DNA of 64,000 nt from Streptomyces albogriseolus (GCA_014650475.1 BMVA01000005.1:62001-126000), one strand, 5' to 3'. Positions 8,225-16,717 are shown, counted from the first letter of the stretch. The notes: a model not told the origin generated them from the sequence alone. Numbers and translations are program-made.

Positions 8225-8685
8225 GGGCGCCACACGTAGCGGACATCCGGCTCGCGTTCCTCGTTCCGCAGACCGTCGGTCCACTCCCCCGCCACGAAAC
8301 CGTGCCGCTCGTAGAAACGACGCGCCACCTCGTTGACCTGGAACGTCCACAGCGTCAGCCCCGACGGGCTCCGCTCCTTCGCGAGGTCCACGAGGCGTCC
8401 GCCGATGCCTCTGCCCTGCCGGGCCGGGTCGACGTAGAGCTGGTCCAGGTCGTCGCCGTCCAGCACCATCATGGCGACGACCGAGTCGTCCACCGTCGCC
8501 ACCCAGGTCTCCTGGCCGGATACGACCACCTCGCGGATCCAGGCCCGCACCTCGTCGTCCGTATGCGCCCGGCGCACGCGCGGCAGCGCCGCCGTGAAGG
8601 ACCGCAGCCACACCTCGGCCACCGCCGCGGCGTCGGGGCCGGTAGCACGGCGAAGGACGACATCGTTGATCTCCACGGCACGCAT
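8206..8685 (-). CDS. GNAT-family N-acetyltransferase
   Basis: The 159-residue protein is a single GNAT domain. The acetyl-CoA pyrophosphate loop is visible as ARQGRGIGGRLV, preceded by LDQLYVDP. The late NEVARRFYERHGFV segment is the standard GNAT strand-helix. The start at ATG 8685 gives the normal length; the frame continues upstream only as a shadow of the acyl-CoA synthetase remnant. The substrate is unknown. Confidence 0.9.
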   Translation of the reverse strand: MRAVEINDVVLRRATGPDAAAVAEVWLRSFTAALPRVRRAHTDDEVRAWIREVVVSGQETWVATVDDSVVAMMVLDGDDLDQLYVDPARQGRGIGGRLVDLAKERSPSGLTLWTFQVNEVARRFYERHGFVAGEWTDGLRNEEREPDVRYVWRPHRPGR

Positions 8686-8741
8686 GCTCGCAGAGGCCCG
8701 ACGCCGATCGCACCCGAGTTCTTCCGGCCGCGGAACGGAAC

Positions 8742-9599
8742 CGGGGGGACGCCGAAGGACGCGTGCGGGCGCACATGCAGCAGCGTGGCGGCGAGCCGCA
8801 CCGGGTCGCGTCAGATGGTGACGTGGCCCGCGGTGCAGATCGGCAGGTAGATGCCGAGCACCCGCTCGGCGATGTGGGCCGGCGGCAGGTACGCGACGGT
8901 CCGGGGGCGGTCCGGGTCCTGGAGCACCTGGTTCTGCGTGAACGACCCGTGGATGACGTCGCGGTGGGTGAGCACCACCCCCTTCGGCTCCCCCGTCGTG
9001 CCCGACGTGTACACCACCGTCAGCGGTTCGTCGGTGGCGATCTCGTCCGTCAGTGCCTCGAACGTGTCGGCGTCCAGCGGTCCCGCGCCGCGGACTGCCT
9101 GGTAGCTCACGAACCGTCTGTCGCCCTCCGGTGCGGCGCGCCAGTCCAGGACGATCACGGCACGCAGGTCGGGCAGGTCGTCGAGCACGGGCCCCCAGCG
9201 CCGCATCTGTTCCTCGCCCTCCAGGACCAGGACGGTGGCCGCGCTGTGCCGGGCGAGGCGGCGGATCTGCTCCGTGCTCAGGGTGTCGTAGGTGCCGCAG
9301 GGCAGAGCCCCGAGGTGGACGGCGGCCAGGTCGGCGACCCAGTGTTCGGCCCGCCGGGACATGGCGATGAGCATCCGCTCGTCCCGCCGAAGGCCCGCGG
9401 CGGCCAGTCCGCGAGTGAGCGCGGCCACCTCGGCGCGCAGCTGGAACCAGGTCAGCGTGCCGTCGTCGGGGCCGGTACCGGTGGTGAGTGCCGGCCGGTC
9501 CGGGTGCCGTCGCGCGTTCTCGCGCAGCAGTCGGGGGATCGTCAACCCCTCGTCGTCCTCGTGCAGTTGCTCGGGTGCGGCCACGGGGGCTCCCTTCAT
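8742..9599 (-). pseudogene. Truncated AMP-binding acyl-CoA synthetase
   Basis: The reading frame from ATG 9599 gives 262 residues of a long-chain acyl-CoA synthetase-type adenylating enzyme, including the ATP/AMP loop VVYTSGTTGEPKG and the family's AYLPPAHIAERV segment. It ends at a TGA (8811-8813) right after GHVTI. In the same frame beyond that stop, family-like sequence continues (DPVRLAATLLHVRPHASFGVP, to about 8742) and then loses similarity. Intact enzymes have about 600 residues, so the C-terminal half and its lysine are missing. It reads as a decayed gene: an in-frame stop plus a deletion. It diverges from lcp, whose pathway would use an acyl-CoA synthetase. Confidence 0.75.
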
Positions 9600-9641
9600 C
9601 GCGCGCGTCTGCGGACTCCCGGGGCGGCACACGGTGGACCA

Positions 9642-9662
9642 CTGTTGACGGGGTGTCAACAG
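9642..9662. promoter_or_regulatory. Palindromic operator CTGTTGAC-N5-GTCAACAG upstream of lcp
   Basis: A perfect 8-bp inverted repeat with a 5-bp spacer lies in the divergent region between the acyl-CoA synthetase remnant (start 9599) and lcp (start 9810). Read on the minus strand it contains TTGACA, a consensus -35. The heptamer TGTTGAC/GTCAACA recurs as a palindrome at 14606-14620 upstream of the TetR gene at the other end of the cluster, pointing to that TetR as the binding protein (inference). Confidence 0.6.
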
Positions 9663-9809
9663 ATCCGGTCGCACCTCTGGCGTTCATGCGCCGTCTGTGC
9701 TCCCCTGGGGGCGCGACGATACAGCGATACTGAATGTGTTTCAGCGTACCAACTGGGCACGGCCGCGGACCACGGGGACAACGACCGGGACGAGACGAGG
9801 AGTCGCAGC

Positions 9810-11033
9810 ATGACCGACGTCAACAGGCGGAGACTACTGATCGCGGGCGGCGCGCTGGGCGCGTTCGGGGCGCTGGGCATGGCGTCGCCGGCGCGGGCCC
9901 GGTCGCTGTGGACGTGGTCGCCGTCCGACTCGGTGGCGGGCCGCGGAGCCGGCGTCGACCCCGACTGGGTGTGGGACGACGAGGTCGACGCGATCGTCGC
10001 CGAGGTGATCGAACGGGGTCAGGTGCCGCGCGTCAACGACCTGCTGCGGAACTGGGTGCGCAACGACCAGCCGCTGCCCGACGGGCTCCCCGCCGAACTG
10101 CGGGACTGGATGGAGGAGGCGCGCAAGCTGCCCTCCTGGGCCGACACCGAGAAGCTCCAGGACGCGGTCGACTTCACCCGCAGGAAAGGGCTGTACACCG
10201 GCGTCCTGTACGGGCTGGGCAGTGGGCTGCTGAGCACCGCCATCCCCCGCGAGGCGCGCGCCGTGTACTACTCCAAGGGCGGCGCGGACATGAAGGACCG
10301 GGTCGCCAAGACCGCCCAGCTCGGGTACGACGTCGGGGACGTGTACGCGTACAGGCCGCAGGGCGGAATGATCGCGACGTCGGTGCGCACGCGGCTGGTG
10401 CACGCGGCTGTTCGGCATCTGCTGCCGCAGTCCCCGGGCTGGTCCCGGACCAGCGGCGGCCAGACCGTTCCGATCAGCCAGGCCGACATGATGGTCACCT
10501 GGCACAGCCTGCCGACGTACGTCATGGGCAAGCTGCGCGACTGGAGGGTCCCGATCACGGAGACGGAGTCGGAGGGCTTCCTGCACGTGTGGCAGGTGAG
10601 CGCGCACATGCTGGGCATCCGGGACGAGTACATCCCGGCCACCTGGGCGGCGGCGAACGCCCAGTCGAGGCAGGTCCTCGACCCGATCGTCGACCACACC
10701 CCGGAGGGCGCCGCGCTCACGGACGCGCTCCTCGGCATCATCGCGGAGGTCGACGCCGGGCTCACCGAGCCGCTGATCAACGCGTTCTCCCGGTACATCG
10801 TCGGTGACCGGGTCGGCGATCTGATCGGGCTGGACCGGGAGCCCATCCTGCAGCCCGTGGTCGGCGCGGCCTGGCCGCTGGTGGTGGCGTTCCGCGAGGG
10901 GCTGATCCCGCTGCCCGGGGTGCCGTCCATCGCGTGGACGCTGGAGGAGGCCCTGCGCAAGTTCGTCCTGCTGTTCATGTCCGAGGGGCGGCCCATCCAC
11001 CTGGAGATCCCCGACGCCAACCGGCCCTTCTGA
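9810..11033 (+). CDS. lcp: Latex clearing protein (rubber oxygenase Lcp)
   Basis: Lcp is a secreted haem b dioxygenase (DUF2236 fold) that cleaves cis-1,4-polyisoprene to oligo-isoprenoids with aldehyde and ketone ends. This protein has 407 residues, the size I recall for LcpK30 of Streptomyces sp. K30. A Tat signal is at the N-terminus (NRRRLLIAGG, then a hydrophobic segment and PARARS). The residues I recall as functional in LcpK30 fall at the same numbers here: E148, R164, K167, T168, R195 and the haem ligand H198. The region around MKDRVAKTAQLGYDVG and VRHLLPQSPGW is nearly family-identical. The ATG is at 9810. Two molybdenum hydroxylase genes follow, as in known rubber loci. Confidence 0.95.
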   Translation: MTDVNRRRLLIAGGALGAFGALGMASPARARSLWTWSPSDSVAGRGAGVDPDWVWDDEVDAIVAEVIERGQVPRVNDLLRNWVRNDQPLPDGLPAELRDWMEEARKLPSWADTEKLQDAVDFTRRKGLYTGVLYGLGSGLLSTAIPREARAVYYSKGGADMKDRVAKTAQLGYDVGDVYAYRPQGGMIATSVRTRLVHAAVRHLLPQSPGWSRTSGGQTVPISQADMMVTWHSLPTYVMGKLRDWRVPITETESEGFLHVWQVSAHMLGIRDEYIPATWAAANAQSRQVLDPIVDHTPEGAALTDALLGIIAEVDAGLTEPLINAFSRYIVGDRVGDLIGLDREPILQPVVGAAWPLVVAFREGLIPLPGVPSIAWTLEEALRKFVLLFMSEGRPIHLEIPDANRPF

Positions 11034-11117
11034 CGCCGCCCCTTGCGCGACCGGTGAACGCGAGGAAAGGTGTGCGCCCCGTGCCCCCGACCCGCCGAGA
11101 TGGGATGGTGACGCAGT

Positions 11118-13427
11118 ATGCCCGGTGACGGGATGGCGACGACGCCGGAGCCGGACGCGCGCGGCCCGGGACGACGACGCTTCCTCGGTTACGTCCTGGC
11201 CGCCCCGACGCTCGTCGCCGCCGCCGGGACGTCCTCCGCCCCGCGAGCCGCGGCCGACGGCATCCCCTCACCCGAGATCACCGAACTGGTCGACCTCAAC
11301 GACGTGATGACGGCCGCCGCCCTGCCGACCTCGGGTCTGATCACGGTCGAGGTGAACGAGGACGGCACCGTGTCGTTCGCACTGCCGCGCGCGGAGGTCG
11401 GGCAGGGCATCACCACCTCGACGGCCATGCTGATCGCCGAGGAGATGGACGTGCCGGTGGAGCGGGTGCGGGTCACCCTCGCCGACGCGCGGCCGGAGTT
11501 GCTGTTCAACCAGCTCACCGGCGGTTCCAACACGACCTTCTCCACCTACACGCCGGTACGGGTCGCCGCCGCGGTCGCCCGGCAGCGGCTGCTGAACGCG
11601 GCCGCCGTCGAATTCGGCGTCGAACCAGGTGACGTGGAGCTGAAGGACGGGGTCCTGTCCGCTCCCGACGGCCGGAGTGCCGGTATCGGGGAGCTCTCCG
11701 GAAAGGCGGCGGGCCGGACGAGTGAGCGGGTCTCCGTGAGCCTCAAGCCACGCGACCGGTTCACCGTCGTCGGCCGCCCGCACACCCGCGTGGACGCGCT
11801 CGCCGCGGTCACCGGGCGCAAGCAGTTCACCCTGGACCTCGATGTGCCCGGCGCGCTGCCGACGATGGTGTGCCGGCCGCCCACGATCAACGGCAGGCCC
11901 GGCGCGGTGAGCAACCTCGACGAGGTGCGGGCCATGCCCGGGGTCACCGACGTCGTGGTGATCTCCACCGGGGTGGCGGTGCGCGCGGAGACCTTCGGCC
12001 GGTGCATCGACGCCGTACGGGCGCTGCGCGTGTCGTGGAAGCCCGGGACGGCGGAGGGCAAGTCCGACGCCTCCGTGCTCGAGGAGCTGCGCGCCGCCGA
12101 ACCGCCCATGGGCCTGCCGCCGTTGACGCCGAGCGTGGAAGGCTCGTTCACCTTCCACTTCCGCAGCAACAGCGCGCTGGAGCCCAACTGCGCGATCGCC
12201 GACGTCCGTCCGGACCGCGCGGAGATCTGGTCCTCCCTGAAGTCGCCGATCGTCGCCCGGCAGACCATTGCGGCCCGGCTGCGGCTGCCGGTCGCCGCGG
12301 TGAAGGTGCACGTCACCGAGGGCGGTGGCTCGTTCGGTCGGAAGCTGTTCTTCGACGCCGCGCTGGAGGCCGCCGAGGTGTCGCAGAAGACGGGCAGGCC
12401 CGTCAAGCTGATGTGGCACCGCGCGGACGACTCCCGTCAGGGCCGCACCCATCCGATGGCGATCTCCCGGGTGCGGGTCGCGTACGCGGGAGACACCGTC
12501 CTCGGGTACAGGCAGCGGCACACAAGCGTCTCCACGGACCTCGGCCACGGCCTGGGCGAGCTGCTGACGGCGATGGCGGCCCGGCTGCCGGTCGGGGACA
12601 TCGGGTTCTCCGAGACGTTCTTCCAGCTGTCGCAGTCGATGCCGTACGACTTCGGAGTGAACAGCCGGCTGCTGGCCGAGACGGACAAGGGTTTCAACAC
12701 CGGCAGCATGCGCAACGTCTACTCCCCCGACGTCACGTGTGCGCGGGAGCTGATCGTGGACCGGCTCGCCGCGAGGACGGGCAAGGACGCATACACGTTC
12801 CGGCGTCGGTTCCTGCGGGACGAACGCGCCCGGGCCGTGCTGGACAAGGCGGCGGAGGCCGGTGACTGGGGCCGGACGATGCCGGACGGCATGGCGCAGG
12901 GCATCGCGCTCCACACCGAGTACCACTCGGCCAACGCGGTGCTGGTGGAGATCGACTGCCGGCCGGAGACGGTGAACCGGCGGGTGCGCGACGGCGTGAC
13001 CGGTCCGCGGGTCACCAAGGCGGTCGTGGTGGTGGACGTCGGGCTGACCGTCAACCCGCGCGGCCTGGAAGCACAGATGACGGGCTGTCTGATGGACGGC
13101 ATCGCCCAGACCCTGACCTCAGGACTCCACCTGCGCGACGGTCACTTCCTCGAGGCGAGCTGGGACAACTACTTCTACACCCGGCAGTGGAACACCCCAC
13201 TGGAGTTCGACGTGATCGTCATGCCGGACACCACCGGCGAGCCGGGCGGGGCGGGTGAGCTGGGTGTCGCCGCGTCGATGGCGGCGGTGGCGTGTGCCTA
13301 CGGACGTGCGACCGGCACGATGCCCACCACTTTCCCCGTCAACCACGGCACTCTCTCCTTCGACCCGAAACCGACCGTGCCGCCCATTCCCGCGTCCCCG
13401 GCCGACGGCCTCGACCATGTCCGCTGA
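11118..13427 (+). CDS. oxiB: Molybdenum hydroxylase large subunit (OxiB-like aldehyde oxidase)
   Basis: This 769-residue molybdopterin-binding subunit belongs to the isoquinoline 1-oxidoreductase/xanthine dehydrogenase family. A Tat motif (GRRRFLGY, about residues 18-25) and a hydrophobic stretch show export. The substrate-domain EVGQGITT and GGGSFGRK loops contact the cofactor. The likely catalytic glutamate is E714 in GGAGELG. In Streptomyces sp. K30 an equivalent OxiAB pair beside lcp is thought to oxidise the aldehyde ends of rubber cleavage products to acids. It begins 84 bp after lcp and is followed 17 bp later by the iron-sulfur subunit. The oxiA/oxiB naming is from memory. Confidence 0.88.
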   Translation: MPGDGMATTPEPDARGPGRRRFLGYVLAAPTLVAAAGTSSAPRAAADGIPSPEITELVDLNDVMTAAALPTSGLITVEVNEDGTVSFALPRAEVGQGITTSTAMLIAEEMDVPVERVRVTLADARPELLFNQLTGGSNTTFSTYTPVRVAAAVARQRLLNAAAVEFGVEPGDVELKDGVLSAPDGRSAGIGELSGKAAGRTSERVSVSLKPRDRFTVVGRPHTRVDALAAVTGRKQFTLDLDVPGALPTMVCRPPTINGRPGAVSNLDEVRAMPGVTDVVVISTGVAVRAETFGRCIDAVRALRVSWKPGTAEGKSDASVLEELRAAEPPMGLPPLTPSVEGSFTFHFRSNSALEPNCAIADVRPDRAEIWSSLKSPIVARQTIAARLRLPVAAVKVHVTEGGGSFGRKLFFDAALEAAEVSQKTGRPVKLMWHRADDSRQGRTHPMAISRVRVAYAGDTVLGYRQRHTSVSTDLGHGLGELLTAMAARLPVGDIGFSETFFQLSQSMPYDFGVNSRLLAETDKGFNTGSMRNVYSPDVTCARELIVDRLAARTGKDAYTFRRRFLRDERARAVLDKAAEAGDWGRTMPDGMAQGIALHTEYHSANAVLVEIDCRPETVNRRVRDGVTGPRVTKAVVVVDVGLTVNPRGLEAQMTGCLMDGIAQTLTSGLHLRDGHFLEASWDNYFYTRQWNTPLEFDVIVMPDTTGEPGGAGELGVAASMAAVACAYGRATGTMPTTFPVNHGTLSFDPKPTVPPIPASPADGLDHVR

Positions 13428-13444
13428 CGACCCCTGGAGCCCTC

Positions 13445-13921
13445 ATGCCGAAGCACACGTTCCGTCTGAACGGCGAAGAGGTCACCGTCGATGTGCGGGA
13501 CGACGAGCGGCTGTTGTGGGTGCTGCGCGACGTCCTGGGCGTGACCGGGCCCAAGTACGGGTGCGGCATCAACGTCTGCAAGGCGTGCACGAGCCATCTC
13601 AACGGCCGTGCGGTGAACCCCTGTGCGGTCCCCGTCGGCGCCCTGAAGCCGACCGACGAGATCACCACCATCGAGGGGCTCGCCGCCACGGTGGACGCGG
13701 AACTGCATCCGATGCAGGAGGCGTGGCTGGAGCAGGACGTGGCGCAGTGCGGTTACTGCCAGCCGGGGCAGATCATGGCGGCGGTCGCGCTGGTCCGCCG
13801 CGTCGCGGAGGAGGGCCGCGAGGTCACGGACGAGGATCTGGACGGCATCCGCAACATCTGCCGCTGCGGCACGTACCCGCGGATCCGCGAGGCGATCAGG
13901 TCGGCGGCCGGGAGGATGTGA
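13445..13921 (+). CDS. oxiA: Molybdenum hydroxylase 2Fe-2S subunit (OxiA-like)
   Basis: The 158-residue protein carries two [2Fe-2S] clusters. The plant-ferredoxin-type site uses C40, C45, C48 and C60 (GCGINVCKAC). The helical second site uses C102, C105, C139 and C141 (QCGYCQPG and CRCGTYPRI). It passes electrons from the molybdenum subunit to an acceptor. It has no signal peptide of its own, so it is presumably exported piggy-back with OxiB through Tat (inference). The start is ATG 13445, 17 bp after the large-subunit stop. No FAD subunit is present, as expected for the Ior-type two-subunit enzymes. Confidence 0.9.
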   Translation: MPKHTFRLNGEEVTVDVRDDERLLWVLRDVLGVTGPKYGCGINVCKACTSHLNGRAVNPCAVPVGALKPTDEITTIEGLAATVDAELHPMQEAWLEQDVAQCGYCQPGQIMAAVALVRRVAEEGREVTDEDLDGIRNICRCGTYPRIREAIRSAAGRM

Positions 13922-13953
13922 GGGGCGGTCCGGGGAGGGATCCCCCGGCGCGA

Positions 13954-14511
13954 TCAGGACGTCCGGGGAGTCAGCACATCCTGGAGGAGGGTGCCGTACC
14001 GCGACACCAGTTCCGCGCGGTCCATGCGGAGCAGGCCCTGGTCCCCGGCCACCCACAGGGCGTAGAGGAGTCCTCCCGCCACGGCGGCCGCCATGCGCGC
14101 GCGGATGCCGGCGTCGGGACCGGAGAGCCGGCGGCGCAGGGGCTCGACGAAGAGATGCTCGTGCGTGTCCCTCAACCGGTCGTGGATGTGCGGTTCATTG
14201 CTGCCGTGAACCAGTGCGAGGAAGACACCGCGTGCGGAGCCTCCGAGGTCGAGGAGGAGTTCGGCGAGGCGTTCGCCCAGGCGCTCCAGTGGTACGTCGA
14301 GCAGCGGTTCGTCGTCGAGCGTCAGGTGCATCGTCTCCAGGAACAGCAGTTCCTTGCTCTTGAAGTGACGGATCACCAGGGCGGGGTCCGTGCCGGCCTC
14401 GGCGGCGATCTGGCGGACGGTGGTCCGTGAGTAGCCCCTGCTCCGGAAGAGCTGGGCGGCGGCCGAGTGGATGGACTCGCGGGTCGACACGCTGGAGCCG
14501 GTCTGCAGCAT
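13954..14511 (-). CDS. TetR-family regulator, probable regulator of the lcp cluster
   Basis: The protein has 185 residues from ATG 14511. The helix-turn-helix is in the first 50 residues (TVRQIAAEAGTDPALVIRHF) and the rest is an all-helical ligand domain. A TATCCT hexamer 7 nt before the ATG suggests a leaderless transcript. The frame is open up to 14643, but the extra N-terminus is unlike TetR. It converges on oxiA with a 32-bp gap. A GTCAACA-A-TGTTGAC palindrome lies about 100 bp upstream, and the same heptamer is near lcp. TetR regulators are known for lcp genes in Gordonia; assignment here is inference from position and sites. Confidence 0.85.
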   Translation of the reverse strand: MLQTGSSVSTRESIHSAAAQLFRSRGYSRTTVRQIAAEAGTDPALVIRHFKSKELLFLETMHLTLDDEPLLDVPLERLGERLAELLLDLGGSARGVFLALVHGSNEPHIHDRLRDTHEHLFVEPLRRRLSGPDAGIRARMAAAVAGGLLYALWVAGDQGLLRMDRAELVSRYGTLLQDVLTPRTS

Positions 14512-14605
14512 GCGGGTCAGGATAGGGGGCCGTGTGCTTCGCACCTGCGCGTTCACACATTCACAGGGGCCGGCCGCAGATTGCGTGCGTGTTTCGAGAA
14601 GTTCG

Positions 14606-14620
14606 GTCAACAATGTTGAC
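14606..14620. promoter_or_regulatory. Palindrome GTCAACA-A-TGTTGAC, candidate TetR operator
   Basis: Perfect 7-bp arms around a single central base lie in the divergent region between the TetR gene (start 14511) and the SGNH lipase (start 14777). The 15-bp size is typical of TetR operators. The same half-sites occur upstream of lcp. Read rightwards the second arm contains TTGACT, which could be a -35 for the lipase. Confidence 0.6.
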
Positions 14621-14776
14621 TCCGACTCGGGGCGGCTGCACATTACTTGACGGTAGAACCAGCCGGTAACCGTTCGATCAGGTTCTCTTCCCCGCCCTCG
14701 ACGCCCCGCCCTCCACCGGCACGCCGTGCCGCCCGCCGCACCCGCAGCCCCGCCCTCCCCTCCGGAAAGGGATCAC

Positions 14777-15655
14777 ATGCAGAAGCATGTCTCGCGCCGT
14801 AATGTCATGGCCACATCATGCGCGCTCGCCGGTGCGCTCGCCCTGAGCCTCACGGCCGGCGGCACGGCCCAGGCGTCCGACCCGCTGCAGTACGTCGCCC
14901 TCGGCGACAGCTACAGCGCCGGCTCGGGCGTCCTGCCCGTGGACACGAGCAACCTGCTGTGCCTGCGGTCCACCGCGAACTACCCTCATGTGATCGCGGA
15001 CCGGACCGGCGCCCGCCTCAAGGACGTGACCTGCGGCGCCGCCCAGACCAAGGACTTCACCTCGTCGCAGTACCTGGGCGTCCCGCCCCAGGTGAACGCG
15101 CTCAGCGCCGACACCGACCTGGTGACGCTGACCATCGGCGGCAACGACAACGGCACCTTCATCAACGCCATCACGTCCTGCGGCAGCGCGGGTCTGCTGA
15201 CCGGGGGCCAGGGCAGCCCGTGCAAGGACAAGTACGGCTCGACCTTCAACGACCAGATCGAGAAGAACACGTACCCCGCGCTGAAGAACGCCCTGCTGGC
15301 CGTACGCGCCAAGGCGCCCAACGCCCGCGTGGCGGTGCTGGGTTACCCCTGGATCACCCCGGCGAAGGCCGACCCGTCGTGCTATCTGAAGCTGCCGATC
15401 GCCTCCGGTGACGTGCCGTACCTGCGCGACGTGCAGACCCACCTGAACACGGCGGTCGAACGCGCCAGCAAGGAGACGGGCGCGACCTTCGTCGACTTCT
15501 CCGAGGTCTCCGACGGCCACGACGCGTGCACGCCTCCCGGCACCCGCTGGGTCGAGCCGCTGCTGTTCGGCACGAGCCTGGTGCCCGTCCACCCGAACGC
15601 CCTCGGGGAGCGGCGGATGGCCGAGCACACGATGGAGGTTCTCGGGCTGCGGTGA
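14777..15655 (+). CDS. Secreted SGNH/GDSL lipase-esterase
   Basis: The 292-residue precursor has a signal peptide (SRRNVMATSC plus a hydrophobic segment, ending near AQA at residues 31-33). The catalytic serine is S45 in GDSYSAG, the oxyanion block GGND is at residues 121-124, and the catalytic His is H272 in VHPN. Several Cys pairs fit the disulfide-rich extracellular lipases of Streptomyces (SCO1725 type). The start at ATG 14777 has a GGAAAGGGA ribosome site. It lies beside the rubber locus, separated from it by the TetR gene. A hydrolytic role on esters or lipids is expected; a link to latex use is only suggested by position. Confidence 0.92.
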   Translation: MQKHVSRRNVMATSCALAGALALSLTAGGTAQASDPLQYVALGDSYSAGSGVLPVDTSNLLCLRSTANYPHVIADRTGARLKDVTCGAAQTKDFTSSQYLGVPPQVNALSADTDLVTLTIGGNDNGTFINAITSCGSAGLLTGGQGSPCKDKYGSTFNDQIEKNTYPALKNALLAVRAKAPNARVAVLGYPWITPAKADPSCYLKLPIASGDVPYLRDVQTHLNTAVERASKETGATFVDFSEVSDGHDACTPPGTRWVEPLLFGTSLVPVHPNALGERRMAEHTMEVLGLR

Positions 15656-15679
15656 GGCCGTCCCGCGACGCCTCAGGCG

Positions 15680-15716
15680 AACGGTCCGTTCACCCCTCGC
15701 GGGGGAACGGGCCGTT
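15680..15716. terminator. Bidirectional terminator between lipase and SDR genes
   Basis: AACGG-CCGTT...CCCC pairs with GGGG...AACGG-CCGTT around a TCGC loop, with one mismatch per arm. It lies between two convergent stop codons and ends in TTT on the plus strand. Confidence 0.7.
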
Positions 15717-16622
15717 TCACACCACGGGGAACGTGACCCCCGTGAGCTCCTCGGAGACGGTCCACAGGCGTTGCTGGACGGCTCGGTCGTGGGAGTCGCG
15801 GCTCGATCGCACCAGCGTCGGGTGGCCGCGGATCTCCAGGCGGCCGGCGGGGCCGTAGTACTGGCCGCCGCGCACCTCGGGATCGGTGGCGGCGCGGACC
15901 GTCGGCAGGGCTCCCATCGCGGCGTTCTGCGTGAGCAGCGGCGCGAGCCAGGTGACGGGCAAGCGGAACACCGCAGGCGAGTTGCGGATGAGCTCGGTGT
16001 TCGACACGCCGGGATGAGCGGCCACCGCGACCGTGGTGCCGCGCGATGCGAGCCGGCGCTGCAGTTCGTAGGTGAACATCAGGTTGGCCAGCTTGGACTG
16101 GCCGTACGCGGCCACGCGGCTGTACGAACGCTCCCAGTTCAGGTCGTCGAAGTGGATGGCGGCGCGGATGCGGTGGCCGCCGCTGCTGACCGTGACGACG
16201 CGGGAGCCGGGGACGTCGAGGAGCCGGTCGAGCAGCAGGCCGGTGAGGGCGAAGTGGCCCAGGTGGTTCGTGCCGAACTGCAGCTCGAAGCCGTCGGCGG
16301 TGGTCCGCTTCGGCGGGTACATCACGCCCGCGTTGTTGATCAGCAGGTCGATGCGCGGATGCACGGCGCGCAGGTCGGCGGCCGCGGACCGGACCGAGTC
16401 GAGGGAGGCCAGGTCGAGGGCCTGCACGCCGACGTCGCCGGAGATGCGGGCGGCGGCCTGCTTGCCCTTCTCGACGTCCCGGACGGCCAGGACCACCGTG
16501 GCGCCCCGCTCGGCGAGCATCCGTGCCGTCTCGAATCCGAGCCCGGTGTTGGCGCCGGTCACGATCGCCACCCGGCCGCGTTGGTCGGGGATGTTCCGTT
16601 CATCCCAGCGTTCACTCATCAC
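15717..16622 (-). CDS. Short-chain dehydrogenase/reductase (retinol dehydrogenase-like)
   Basis: The 301-residue classical SDR has the cofactor loop TGANTGLG at residues 22-29, NNAG at 96-99, catalytic S147, and Y173-x3-K177. Arg/Lys-rich residues after the second strand (VRDVEKGK) point to NADP(H). It resembles the WW-domain-oxidoreductase/retinol dehydrogenase group; its substrate is unknown. The start ATG ATG at 16622 follows an AGGGG site. It is divergent from a TetR gene and a promoter with an embedded operator lies between them, so this TetR very likely represses it. Confidence 0.9.
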   Translation of the reverse strand: MMSERWDERNIPDQRGRVAIVTGANTGLGFETARMLAERGATVVLAVRDVEKGKQAAARISGDVGVQALDLASLDSVRSAAADLRAVHPRIDLLINNAGVMYPPKRTTADGFELQFGTNHLGHFALTGLLLDRLLDVPGSRVVTVSSGGHRIRAAIHFDDLNWERSYSRVAAYGQSKLANLMFTYELQRRLASRGTTVAVAAHPGVSNTELIRNSPAVFRLPVTWLAPLLTQNAAMGALPTVRAATDPEVRGGQYYGPAGRLEIRGHPTLVRSSRDSHDRAVQQRLWTVSEELTGVTFPVV

Positions 16623-16629
16623 GCACCCC

Positions 16630-16658
16630 TAAGAAACCGTCGGTCTGTTATCAGTCAA
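16630..16658 (-). promoter_or_regulatory. Promoter of the SDR gene with operator in its spacer
   Basis: On the minus strand TTGACT (16658-16653) and TTCTTA (16635-16630) are separated by exactly 17 bp. The palindrome ACCGTCGGTC (16636-16645) sits inside the spacer directly against the -10. The element spacing is good although the -10 is poor. Confidence 0.55.
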
Positions 16659-16699
16659 CGTAAGAGACCGGCGGTCCGATGTCAAGGAACCGGTGGTCT
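16636..16699. repeat. Three phased ACCGNYGGTC operators between SDR and TetR genes
   Basis: ACCGTCGGTC (16636-16645), ACCGGCGGTC (16667-16676) and ACCGGTGGTC (16689-16698) are near-palindromes, each preceded by A-rich and mostly followed by T-rich bases. Their starts are 31 and 22 bp apart, close to three and two helical turns, so all face the same side of the DNA. They cover both divergent promoters and are the likely binding sites of the adjacent TetR. Confidence 0.65.
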
Positions 16700-16717
16700 T
16701 TAAGTTAGGCTGCGGGC

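Noticed and set aside
14512-14643. N-terminal extension of the TetR regulator to ATG 14643
   Set aside because: The extra 44 residues are unlike TetR proteins and would place the palindrome inside the gene; ATG 14511 gives the normal start of the helix-turn-helix domain.
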